A stretch of 15,763 bases of DNA from Bacteroidales bacterium (GTDB lineage: Bacteria; Bacteroidota; Bacteroidia; Bacteroidales; S143-33), in contig JALWNS010000132.1 of assembly GCA_027083655.1 (NCBI GenBank), forward strand, positions 8,088-23,850, read 5' to 3'. Within the stretch, counting starts at the first letter, position 1, and each line of letters opens with the position of its first letter. The notes under the pieces are model-generated. The model saw only the letters and a list, made by a program, of their open reading frames with translations, ran no database searches and was not told where the DNA came from. Position numbers and translations under genes: made by a program. Shown here in pieces: positions 8,329-15,080 of the stretch.

Positions 8329-9362
8329 AAAACAAATTAATAATTTTTACTCTGTCCATTATTATTGTAATAACTGGCTGCCACAAGAAAGAAGAGATAA
8401 AGGCTCAATGGATAAGAGAGACTTTCGAAGCGATAAAAAGTGGGGTCTACCCTGACCTGAAAGCAATTTCCTGGTGGAATGAAAACTGGGATAATACATT
8501 GCTGCGGCTTGATAGCTCACCCGAAGCATTAGAAGCCTACAGATCTGAGGTTAATGATACCTTGTTTATCACGGATGCATTATTCAACTCAGCTAAGCTA
8601 ATCCCTGCACCCAATGGCATCTATCACAGTGCTTTCCCAGATTTTGGCAGCACAGAAGACATTGTTTCTGCAGATAGGATACAGGAATTCGAACAGCTGG
8701 CGCAGAAGAAAATTGTCTGGGCGTATTTTTCGAACAACTGGACTGAAGGGATCGTTTTTCCTATGCAGGCAGTAGAAACAATACATAATGCAGGCCGGAT
8801 ACCTTTTATCAGAATGATGCCCCGTTCCTCCTTTGATGAATACCGTCCGGATAGTATCTATACAATGGAGAGGATAATCAATGGGGATTTTGACAGTGCT
8901 CTCATAGTATGGGCACAAGAAGCAGCTTCTTTACCTTATCCAATCCTGGTGGAATTTGGTACAGAAGTCAATGGTGCCTGGTTCCCATGGAATGGTATCC
9001 ACAATGGCGGAGGAATAACCGACCAATATGGAGATCCCTCATACCCGGATGGTCCAGAGCGTTTCCGGGATGCTTATAGGCACATTATCGATATATGCCG
9101 CAGGGAAGGTGCTAATAATATAACATGGTTTTTCCACGTAGATGCTCAACCTGAGCCAAATGAATGGTGGAACGACATAAAATACTATTATCCAGGAGAC
9201 GACTATATCGACTGGGTAGGTATTAGCACTTATGGCTCTTTATCTCCCAAAGATGACCCTGTCAGCTTCAAAGAAATGATGGATTTTATGTACCCGCATA
9301 TAAAAGAAATAGCACCTGACAAACCTATAGCCATCCTCGAATTCGGTATCACTGAATACTAA
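8325..9362 (+). CDS. GH26-like lipoprotein, apparently circularly permuted
   Basis: Predicted lipoprotein of 345 residues: hydrophobic signal (5-16) and lipobox ITGC with acylated C19. The body is related to glycoside hydrolase family 26 (beta-mannanase clan, (beta/alpha)8 barrel). The probable acid/base is E214 in FGTEVNGAWFPWNG and the nucleophile E339 in AILEFG. Other family-like parts are the YHSAFPDFG strand (100-108), WAYFSNNW (132-139), FIRMMPR (161-167), a PDGPERFRDAYRHI helix (241-254) and ITWFFHVD (266-273). The order is unusual. Residues 26-75 (KAQWIRETFEAI, LKAISWWNENW, LDSSPEALEAYR) look like helix 7, strand 8 and helix 8, which normally follow the nucleophile at the C-terminus; here they come first and the protein ends six residues after E339. 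The 123 bases downstream encode no such segment. Start ATG 8325 overlaps the glycosyltransferase stop. Substrate unknown; probably a surface or periplasmic glycan. Confidence 0.85.
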   Translation: MKNKLIIFTLSIIIVITGCHKKEEIKAQWIRETFEAIKSGVYPDLKAISWWNENWDNTLLRLDSSPEALEAYRSEVNDTLFITDALFNSAKLIPAPNGIYHSAFPDFGSTEDIVSADRIQEFEQLAQKKIVWAYFSNNWTEGIVFPMQAVETIHNAGRIPFIRMMPRSSFDEYRPDSIYTMERIINGDFDSALIVWAQEAASLPYPILVEFGTEVNGAWFPWNGIHNGGGITDQYGDPSYPDGPERFRDAYRHIIDICRREGANNITWFFHVDAQPEPNEWWNDIKYYYPGDDYIDWVGISTYGSLSPKDDPVSFKEMMDFMYPHIKEIAPDKPIAILEFGITEY

Positions 9363-9401
9363 AAATCACAAAAAGCAAAAGGAAAAATTATAGCACAATA
9401 A

Positions 9402-9432
9402 ATCCGGCCGCTGGCAATGCCAGCGGCCGGAT
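9402..9432. terminator. GC-rich 14 bp perfect hairpin between convergent genes
   Basis: Arms 9402-9415 and 9419-9432 are perfectly complementary around an AAT loop, and almost entirely G+C in an AT-rich setting. It lies between the GH26-like gene (ending 9362) and the convergent phosphofructokinase gene (ending 9486). The T-run is poor on both sides (AAAAAC on plus, TTATTG on minus), so it may be a transcript-end structure rather than a textbook terminator. Confidence 0.6.
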
Positions 9433-9485
9433 AAAAACATTCAACATATCGGCACTAGCTACGTACCATTTTCCTGGGACTGGGA

Positions 9486-10811
9486 CTAAATCATCTGTGT
9501 TGGCTGACCCGTAGTTTCAAGTACATTCCACCACAACTCACTCTCAAGGTTAATACGCTTACGCTCTCTAACAGTAGCAGGTATAGGCAGTATTGTAAAA
9601 TTTTGGTTCCAATAACCAATGACTGCATCCGTCTTACCGGCCATAGCAGCATGTACAGCATTCTGGGCCAATAGATTACAAAACTTACTATCACTTGGAT
9701 TAGCCGGTGCACTACGGATAATATAGCTCGGATCGATATATTTTATTGTATGGCGGATACCTGCAAGTTCCAGATGTTCATGTATTTTTTCTTTGAGGAA
9801 AAGGCCAATATCTTTGTACTTAATATTTCCAGATGGATCCCTTTCTATTTCGCTATCTTTGAAAAAATATTGCCCTGCACCTTCCCCAACAATTATAAGA
9901 GCATGGTGTCTTTGCTCAAGGCGCTTCTTGAGATTGCGCACCAGACCCTCAATAGTGAAATACATTTCTGGTATGATAACATAATTAGCCTCCTGTGTTG
10001 TTAAAGCGGCATTTGCCGCAATAAAGCCTGAATCCCGCCCCATTAATTTAACAATTGCGATACCATTATAAGCACCTTTTGCCTCATTATGGGCGTCACG
10101 TACCACACGGTCTGCTATAGACACAGCTGTCTCAAACCCAAATGACTTATCAATAAAGTTAATATCGTTATCAATAGTTTTTGGTATACCCATAACGGCA
10201 ATTTTAAGCCCCCTACGCTCAATTTCCTCATGTATTGCATGTGCTCCTCTAAGTGTACCATCACCACCAATAGTAAAAAGGATATTTATATTAAGTATTT
10301 CCAAGGTATCGACTATCTGGCTAACATCCTGTTTCCCACGGGAGCTGCCAAGGATAGTACCACCTAGGGTATGAATATTCTCTACTGTCTGTGGGGTAAG
10401 CTCCACATATGGATGATTATACTTTGGTACCATGCCCTCGTATCCATATTTAAAACCTATAATACGGCGGACACCATATCTGTACCACAGCTGCATAACC
10501 AGGCCACGGATAACATTGTTAAGTCCAGGACAAAGGCCTCCTGCAGACACTATACCTACTTTAGTTTTACTCGGTTCGAAAAATAGAAATTCCCTGGGTC
10601 CTGCTTTCTCAAATGAAATAGGGAACTCCCCAGATTTCTCATACTGTTCTAGACTTTTGATTGATGCATCATAAAGTATCCTTTCCCCGTCCTGAATATA
10701 ATTAAAAATACCATCTCCTGATTTTTTTGATAGTTTAATAGGCGATTTAACACGTCTTTTACCTAGGTCTTTAACCAAAAAATCCTCTAACTTATATTGA
10801 CTTACATCCAT
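9486..10811 (-). CDS. pfkA: 6-phosphofructokinase, ATP-type residue in PPi-like clade
   Basis: Glycolytic enzyme converting fructose 6-phosphate to fructose 1,6-bisphosphate in the cytoplasm; 441 residues, longer than the roughly 320 of E. coli PfkA. After an N-terminal extension (1-80) come the phosphate-binding GIVSAGGLCPGLNNVIRG segment (86-103), GGDGT (182-186), PKTIDND (210-216, catalytic Asp region) and MGRDSGF (257-263). Gly185 in GGDGT is the ATP-type residue (pyrophosphate enzymes usually have Asp here), while Lys211 in PKTIDND is typical of pyrophosphate-type and long PFKs. This mixed pair is known from the ATP-dependent long PFKs of plants and trypanosomes, so ATP use is inferred. 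Extra helical sequence near 325-360 and 415-441 fits that long clade. It is monocistronic, convergent with the GH26-like gene and divergent from the lipoprotein at 10935. No upstream TAnnTTTG was found. Confidence 0.93.
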   Translation of the reverse strand: MDVSQYKLEDFLVKDLGKRRVKSPIKLSKKSGDGIFNYIQDGERILYDASIKSLEQYEKSGEFPISFEKAGPREFLFFEPSKTKVGIVSAGGLCPGLNNVIRGLVMQLWYRYGVRRIIGFKYGYEGMVPKYNHPYVELTPQTVENIHTLGGTILGSSRGKQDVSQIVDTLEILNINILFTIGGDGTLRGAHAIHEEIERRGLKIAVMGIPKTIDNDINFIDKSFGFETAVSIADRVVRDAHNEAKGAYNGIAIVKLMGRDSGFIAANAALTTQEANYVIIPEMYFTIEGLVRNLKKRLEQRHHALIIVGEGAGQYFFKDSEIERDPSGNIKYKDIGLFLKEKIHEHLELAGIRHTIKYIDPSYIIRSAPANPSDSKFCNLLAQNAVHAAMAGKTDAVIGYWNQNFTILPIPATVRERKRINLESELWWNVLETTGQPTQMI

Positions 10812-10934
10812 CTGTTATAATTTTTTATCTTTTAAAAAAACACGTACTCTGGCAAATTGAAATTTAAAAAATAAAATTCTTTCTGACAAAATCTATTTTG
10901 GATTGTAATTTGTTTTTTACTACATTAATTCACA

Positions 10935-11879
10935 ATGAAAAATTCTAAAAACATGAAAGCCAAACACCTTATAATAGCCTGGTTATTAATAACATTGACA
11001 ATAAGTTTTTCCTGCCATCGTAGTGAGCCGGCATCGTTTGCAGTAGACAAAGATACTATAACATCAAGTGCTGCTATTAGCACAGATAAAATTAAGATTT
11101 CTAATCAAACAAAACAAAACTCCCCTGAAGAACAACCAGTTGTCCCAACTATGGATACCTCAGCTGAATTAAAGTGCAATATTATAGAAAAATATCAGAT
11201 ACCCCTCCCCACAAACCTTTTGGACACTTCCTACCTGGGACAACCCGAATTTTCACAATTATATCCAACAGATAGTGTCGTTAGACTAATTAAGAGCTAC
11301 AATAAAGCTTTTTACTTTGGTATATACACTGCAGACCTCACCTATGCCCTCATCTATGATAATCGTGCACTTTTTTACCAGTATTATGCCACAGTCCTGC
11401 AACTGTCTAATGATTTGGGTATCAAAGAAACTTTCACCTCAGAAATGCTCGACAGATTCAGAGAAAATTACCAAAGTGATACTGTAGAAATGATTATCCG
11501 CCAATCTATTACAAAAACTTGCCGTTTTCTTGACCAAAATAACCAGATAGGTATCTTGCCTTTTATGATAGTAGGTAGCTGGGCCGAAAGCATTTACCTG
11601 ATCATCGGTAATGCTATATATAACCAAGACGTACCTATGGATATTTACAGGACAATCGCCCAGCAAAACCAAGTCATTGATAAGCTAAAAAAATTCCTGG
11701 ATGACAATCTTCTTGCGGTCGAAGATTACAACCTTAGTATGGCATTACATAAGCTAATTAATGACCTGGACACTATAAAGCAGACTTATCAAGATATTTA
11801 TATCTCTGATAACATTTCTATCGACCAACAAAGCTTGCATAAACTTTACAATGCGTATGCTCGCTTCAAAAGCCGGTAA
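10935..11879 (+). CDS. Helical lipoprotein of unknown function
   Basis: Predicted lipoprotein, 314 residues from ATG 10935; an in-frame ATG at 10953 would give a shorter signal but the same lipobox. The hydrophobic stretch (about 11-24) leads to ISFSC with acylated C27, so the mature protein is membrane anchored and exported. A low-complexity, Ser/Thr/Gln-rich linker (about 28-75) precedes a mainly alpha-helical domain (about 105-314) with a [20 protein letters not shown] segment (125-144), many Tyr and Leu residues and no recognised catalytic motif. I recognise the general look of a Bacteroidota-specific lipoprotein but cannot name the family. Divergent from pfkA with a 123-base AT-rich gap holding no exact -7 motif. 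The bTHX gene follows after 86 bases but has its own promoter motif. Confidence 0.82.
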   Translation: MKNSKNMKAKHLIIAWLLITLTISFSCHRSEPASFAVDKDTITSSAAISTDKIKISNQTKQNSPEEQPVVPTMDTSAELKCNIIEKYQIPLPTNLLDTSYLGQPEFSQLYPTDSVVRLIKSYNKAFYFGIYTADLTYALIYDNRALFYQYYATVLQLSNDLGIKETFTSEMLDRFRENYQSDTVEMIIRQSITKTCRFLDQNNQIGILPFMIVGSWAESIYLIIGNAIYNQDVPMDIYRTIAQQNQVIDKLKKFLDDNLLAVEDYNLSMALHKLINDLDTIKQTYQDIYISDNISIDQQSLHKLYNAYARFKSR

Positions 11880-11930
11880 TTACAAGTTTTTTTAACCCAG
11901 GTAAGTTTTTTATTTTAAAAAAATTAGTTA

Positions 11931-11938
11931 TAACTTTG
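11931..11938 (+). promoter_or_regulatory. -7 promoter element (TAnnTTTG) of bTHX
   Basis: TAACTTTG matches the Bacteroidota -7 consensus exactly, 27 bases before the bTHX ATG. No clear -33 TTG is seen in the T/A-rich stretch upstream. The short predicted leader suits a highly expressed ribosomal protein gene. Confidence 0.6.
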
Positions 11939-11965
11939 CATGGCAAAAATTTAACTATTAAGACA

Positions 11966-12079
11966 ATGGGTAAAGGAGACAGACGCACACGTAGAGGTAA
12001 AATTTTCAAAGGATCATACGGCAAATACCGTCCTCGCAAGAAGAAAAACAAGAAAAAGTCTACTGCTGCTAAGCAGTAA
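11966..12079 (+). CDS. 30S ribosomal protein bTHX
   Basis: A 37-residue, very basic protein that binds 16S rRNA in the head of the small ribosomal subunit. It starts [14 protein letters not shown] and continues through a [11 protein letters not shown] segment (16-26) into a lysine-rich tail ending TAAKQ. This is the recognisable bTHX (Thx) pattern: GKGDxxTxxGKIxxGxYGxxRP. It is shorter than usual gene-finding limits, so easily missed. It has its own -7 element 27 bases upstream and an intrinsic terminator starting 15 bases after the stop, so it is likely a single-gene transcript, possibly with read-through into pyrC. The antisense frame covering it is a shadow. Confidence 0.95.
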   Translation: MGKGDRRTRRGKIFKGSYGKYRPRKKKNKKKSTAAKQ

Positions 12080-12094
12080 GCCCAAAAAAAATTG

Positions 12095-12136
12095 ACTCTG
12101 CACGCTTTGCAATGGCAAAGATGTGCAGAGTTTTTT
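12095..12136 (+). terminator. Intrinsic terminator between bTHX and pyrC
   Basis: ACTCTGCAC (12095-12103) pairs with GTGCAGAGT (12123-12131), and CTTTGC (12105-12110) with GCAAAG (12115-12120), loop AATG, with a small internal mismatch. A T-run follows to 12136. It lies only 22 bases before the pyrC start codon. Confidence 0.9.
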
Positions 12137-12157
12137 GTATACAACATAGTTATTACA

Positions 12158-13471
12158 ATGGATCTGCTAATTTTTAACGGTACAATAATTAATGAAGAAC
12201 AGACCCTCAAAGGGTCTATTCTTATTTCTGGGGGAAAAATCAAACAAATTTTTCCCGGCAATTACAACATTCCTAACCTTGCCAATGTCATCGATGCTAC
12301 AGGTAAATATGTCGTACCTGGAGCTATTGACACACATGTCCATTTCCGGGAGCCAGGACTAACACACAAGGCAACAATCAGTAGCGAATCACAAGCTGCC
12401 CTTGTAGGTGGTGTTACTACTTTCTTCGATATGCCCAATACTATACCAGCTACAACTACACAAGCTTTTCTCAAAGAGAAACTTAAAATAGCCAGTAAAA
12501 GCTCTGCTATAAACTATGGTTTTTATCTAGCCGCAACCAAAGACAACTTGCACGAGATCACGCAAATACCAGCATCTATTTATCCTGGTATAAAGATTTT
12601 TTATGCTCCGAGCACTGGCAACCTTCTATGCAATGACCAAGTTGTTATCGAACAGCTTTTTGAAAAAATAAACAAAACATTCGTCATACATAGTGAGGAC
12701 CTCTCTACATTACTGGAGGCACAAGAACAATGCAAAAAACTAGATACCCCACTCCCACCTGATATTCACATGCATTGCCGTCCGGCAGAGGCGTGTGTGA
12801 AAGCCACAATAGACCTTATTGAAATAGCAAAACAGACAAATGCAAAAGCCCATTTTTTACATATCACAACCGGACAGGAAGTTAAAATTCTAAGTAAATT
12901 ACATGCTTCCAATATAACAAGTGAAGTCTGTCCACATTATCTCTGGTTCAGTAGTAAAGATTACCAGAGTATGGGCAATCTTATTAAGGTAAACCCATCT
13001 ATCAAGACAGAAAAGGACAGGCAAGCACTTATCCAGGCAATTAAAGATAAAATAATCAATACAATAGGCACAGACCATGCGCCACATTTATTAGAGGAAA
13101 AGCAAAAGCCATATAGGCAAGCTCCTTCAGGGGCTCCTTCTATACAACATTTTTATCCTGCGATTTTCCAGATTTTCGAAAACAATAATTTACCATTTGA
13201 CTTAATACCCACTTTTACTGCACACAATCCTGCAAAAATTTTCAATATTCCAGCCAGAGGCTACCTAAAACCAGGTTACTGGGCAGACATCTCGATCATA
13301 GAACGCAAAACGACAGACGCAAAAGACAAAATTTTCCACAAATGTGGTTGGTCTGTTTTCGATGGCCAAAAAATTAATTATCAAGTCTTTGCTACTATTA
13401 CTAATGGACAAATAGGTTGGTACAATAGACAAATACATGCAACCAAAGGCCAAGCTATTGAATTCCTGTAA
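12158..13471 (+). CDS. pyrC: Dihydroorotase, class I
   Basis: Zinc amidohydrolase of pyrimidine synthesis, interconverting carbamoyl-aspartate and dihydroorotate in the cytoplasm. From ATG 12158 it has 437 residues, the usual class I length. Motifs: DTHVHFREPG (58-67) with metal-binding H60 and H62 and substrate-binding R64; GIKIFYAPSTGN (144-155) with K146, the probable carboxylated lysine; H178 in VIHSED; H235 in FLHITT; SEVCPHYLWFS (255-265); NPSIKTEKDR (279-288), and the catalytic D306 in GTDHAPH. The KPGYWADISI and CGWSVFDG segments near the C-terminus match Bacteroidota dihydroorotases, as in Porphyromonas, and argue against allantoinase. A TTG start at 12092 is rejected because it would lie before the terminator hairpin stem. 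The gene begins 22 bases after that terminator with no clear promoter in the 78-base gap, and heads a run of co-directional genes. Confidence 0.93.
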   Translation: MDLLIFNGTIINEEQTLKGSILISGGKIKQIFPGNYNIPNLANVIDATGKYVVPGAIDTHVHFREPGLTHKATISSESQAALVGGVTTFFDMPNTIPATTTQAFLKEKLKIASKSSAINYGFYLAATKDNLHEITQIPASIYPGIKIFYAPSTGNLLCNDQVVIEQLFEKINKTFVIHSEDLSTLLEAQEQCKKLDTPLPPDIHMHCRPAEACVKATIDLIEIAKQTNAKAHFLHITTGQEVKILSKLHASNITSEVCPHYLWFSSKDYQSMGNLIKVNPSIKTEKDRQALIQAIKDKIINTIGTDHAPHLLEEKQKPYRQAPSGAPSIQHFYPAIFQIFENNNLPFDLIPTFTAHNPAKIFNIPARGYLKPGYWADISIIERKTTDAKDKIFHKCGWSVFDGQKINYQVFATITNGQIGWYNRQIHATKGQAIEFL

Positions 13472-13493
13472 AATAAACACAAAACATAGAGCC

Positions 13494-14480
13494 ATGAAAA
13501 AAACTTTACTGTTTATAATATCATTTTTAGTTGGAGTTTTAGCATACTCACAAAGCATAACCAGGGACTTTTTCCCTATTATTGGTACAAAGATTGTCTA
13601 TGCCAGGGATAATTCTCCACAGCAATCCTGGTCTTCGTTGGATGCTAACCCAGGGTCATGGGATCTAGCCTGGGTCGAGAAAAAAGATAGCGTTACTGTT
13701 TTGGCATTAGACCCTGCAAGCACTCCATGGGCATCACAGGAAACTGGATCGGATTATGTTTTAACTTATTTCACTCCTACAGACTCAGTTTACTACTATT
13801 ACAACCTTACAGATACCGGTATTTTTCAGATAGGTGTGGTAATATATGCTGATGGACAATTTGTCCCTTTCCGTTACGATGCCAGGACATTGTTCATGTC
13901 CTTCCCTTTCAACCAGGGAGACACTGTGTGGAGCCCAAAGACTGCCACAACCAGTCTTTATGGTGTACCAGTAAATCTTACTCATAATGATTCGCTAATC
14001 TATCTTGCCAGTGGTACATTATCCTTACCTGATGGAATGCAATATTCTGTAGCCTTGATAAAACATTACTCTTATATCAACGTTTATGCCCAGAACCTCG
14101 TCAATGAAACTTACGAAGATTACCTGTACGAATGGTATGACCTTGACCGCAAATTATTACTTGCTTCTGCCGATAGCAGTGTGTCCTTACAGAAATTTGC
14201 TTCTGCACAATACTTGGACACTTTGAACAAACCTTCTGCTGTTGCCCAAATCATGGCAAATGTCAAGATATGGCCTAATCCTACAAGCAACACTATAAAC
14301 ATCAAAGCATTGCCCCATAATTATAGCCTAAAAATATTTGACATGGATGGCAAACTTATTTTTAGCCGCCAATTTTATCACAGTACACAAATTGATGTTG
14401 CATATCTTACAAAAGGTGTGTACATTATCCAGCTAAAAGGCAAAGAAGGTACATTAAACCTGCAATTCATAAAGCATTAA
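13494..14480 (+). CDS. Secreted protein with T9SS C-terminal sorting domain
   Basis: Predicted cargo of the type IX secretion system: exported by Sec, then across the outer membrane by its sorting domain, to be released or attached at the surface. From ATG 13494 it has 328 residues; the in-frame ATG at 13437 lies inside pyrC and is rejected. Signal peptide 1-20 (MKKTLLFIISFLVGVLAYSQ). The middle (25-250) is beta-rich with many Tyr, Trp and Asp, and no motif I recognise. Residues about 257-328 fit the type A sorting domain: VKIWPNPTSNTINI (257-270), then SLKIFDMDGKLIFS (278-291), LTKGVYIIQLKG (305-316) and a final basic LQFIKH. It starts 22 bases after pyrC and its stop is 2 bases before the next start, so co-transcription is likely. 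Own function unknown. Confidence 0.88.
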   Translation: MKKTLLFIISFLVGVLAYSQSITRDFFPIIGTKIVYARDNSPQQSWSSLDANPGSWDLAWVEKKDSVTVLALDPASTPWASQETGSDYVLTYFTPTDSVYYYYNLTDTGIFQIGVVIYADGQFVPFRYDARTLFMSFPFNQGDTVWSPKTATTSLYGVPVNLTHNDSLIYLASGTLSLPDGMQYSVALIKHYSYINVYAQNLVNETYEDYLYEWYDLDRKLLLASADSSVSLQKFASAQYLDTLNKPSAVAQIMANVKIWPNPTSNTINIKALPHNYSLKIFDMDGKLIFSRQFYHSTQIDVAYLTKGVYIIQLKGKEGTLNLQFIKH

Positions 14481-14482
14481 TA

Positions 14483-14986
14483 ATGAAAGAGATAACAATC
14501 ACAGAAAATCCTTTTTTCGACTTTCTACCTAGCAGACGCTTTGGTTGGTATATACTTATCCTGATTGATCTGATATCTATTCTAGCGCTCGCCCTGACGG
14601 GCGAGCTTTACGTATGGCCGTTGGTAGTCTTGTTAACACTCTCTATCCTACCCGGCTTAATTAATATTATCAAAGCACGCAAAAACGAAATCCGGTCATT
14701 ACACATCCAGATAGACCAGGATAAAATAAGTTTTCGCTTTGAAAATCAGACTATTGACATTAACAAAACTTTCATCAAAGCTTTAATAATGCAGCCCAGT
14801 ACAGCTGCTCCAAAAAACAAGATGCTTATTAATCTTATTTGCAAGTGTGATAAAAATGACAAAAAACTCCTCTCTGACTTACCTCCAGGACTATTTTATG
14901 GACAAAGACTTAGCCAGCTCGAAAACTTCCTCCGTACACACCTACCTGACGTTGAGCTAATTTTCTTTGACACCACAGAAATATAA
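14483..14986 (+). CDS. Two-helix membrane protein, unknown function
   Basis: A 167-residue protein not recognised to family level. After a short N-terminus containing FFDFLPSRRFGW (11-22) there are two hydrophobic helices (about 22-39 and 43-64), then a soluble C-terminal domain (about 68-160) of alternating strands with a final helix. The positive residues KARKNE after helix 2 and the mixed beta/alpha tail suggest a cytoplasmic domain; a pleckstrin-like fold is possible but unsupported by any motif. It starts 2 bases after the T9SS cargo stop, so is probably in the same operon. A GC-rich 8 bp hairpin (14587-14606) lies within the helix-coding region. Confidence 0.75.
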   Translation: MKEITITENPFFDFLPSRRFGWYILILIDLISILALALTGELYVWPLVVLLTLSILPGLINIIKARKNEIRSLHIQIDQDKISFRFENQTIDINKTFIKALIMQPSTAAPKNKMLINLICKCDKNDKKLLSDLPPGLFYGQRLSQLENFLRTHLPDVELIFFDTTEI

Positions 14987-15033
14987 ATTTGTCAAAACTT
15001 ATAATTATCTGGTCAAAAAAGAATTATACTCCT

Positions 15034-15080
15034 TTCGCCCAAACAATTATATTTCAAAAAAAACTTTAACTATGGGCGAA
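15034..15080 (+). promoter_or_regulatory. Possible start-codon-sequestering stem
   Basis: TTCGCCCA (15034-15041) is a perfect complement of TGGGCGAA (15073-15080), which includes the last two bases of the ATG of the final gene. If it forms, the 31-base A/T-rich loop holds the ribosome-entry region and the stem closes on the start codon. It may be chance. Confidence 0.35.

Noticed and set aside
9486..10811. Pyrophosphate-dependent phosphofructokinase
   Set aside because: The donor-determining position in GGDGT is Gly185 and not Asp, so ATP is the more likely donor despite the PKTIDND lysine.
12092..12157. TTG start for pyrC adding 22 residues
   Set aside because: This stretch includes the terminator hairpin of bTHX and encodes no family sequence; the ATG at 12158 gives a normal dihydroorotase N-terminus.
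11866..12261. Minus-strand 131-residue open frame
   Set aside because: It is antisense to bTHX, the terminator and the start of pyrC, with no family signal; it mirrors those real features.
13437..13493. ATG at 13437 as the start of the T9SS cargo protein
   Set aside because: It lies inside pyrC and would place 19 charged or polar residues ahead of a standard signal peptide that begins at 13494.
14984..14991. TAAATTTG as a promoter for the last gene
   Set aside because: It matches the -7 consensus, but it overlaps the preceding stop codon, the nearest TTG is only 14 bases away, and the leader would be long; kept out as unproven.
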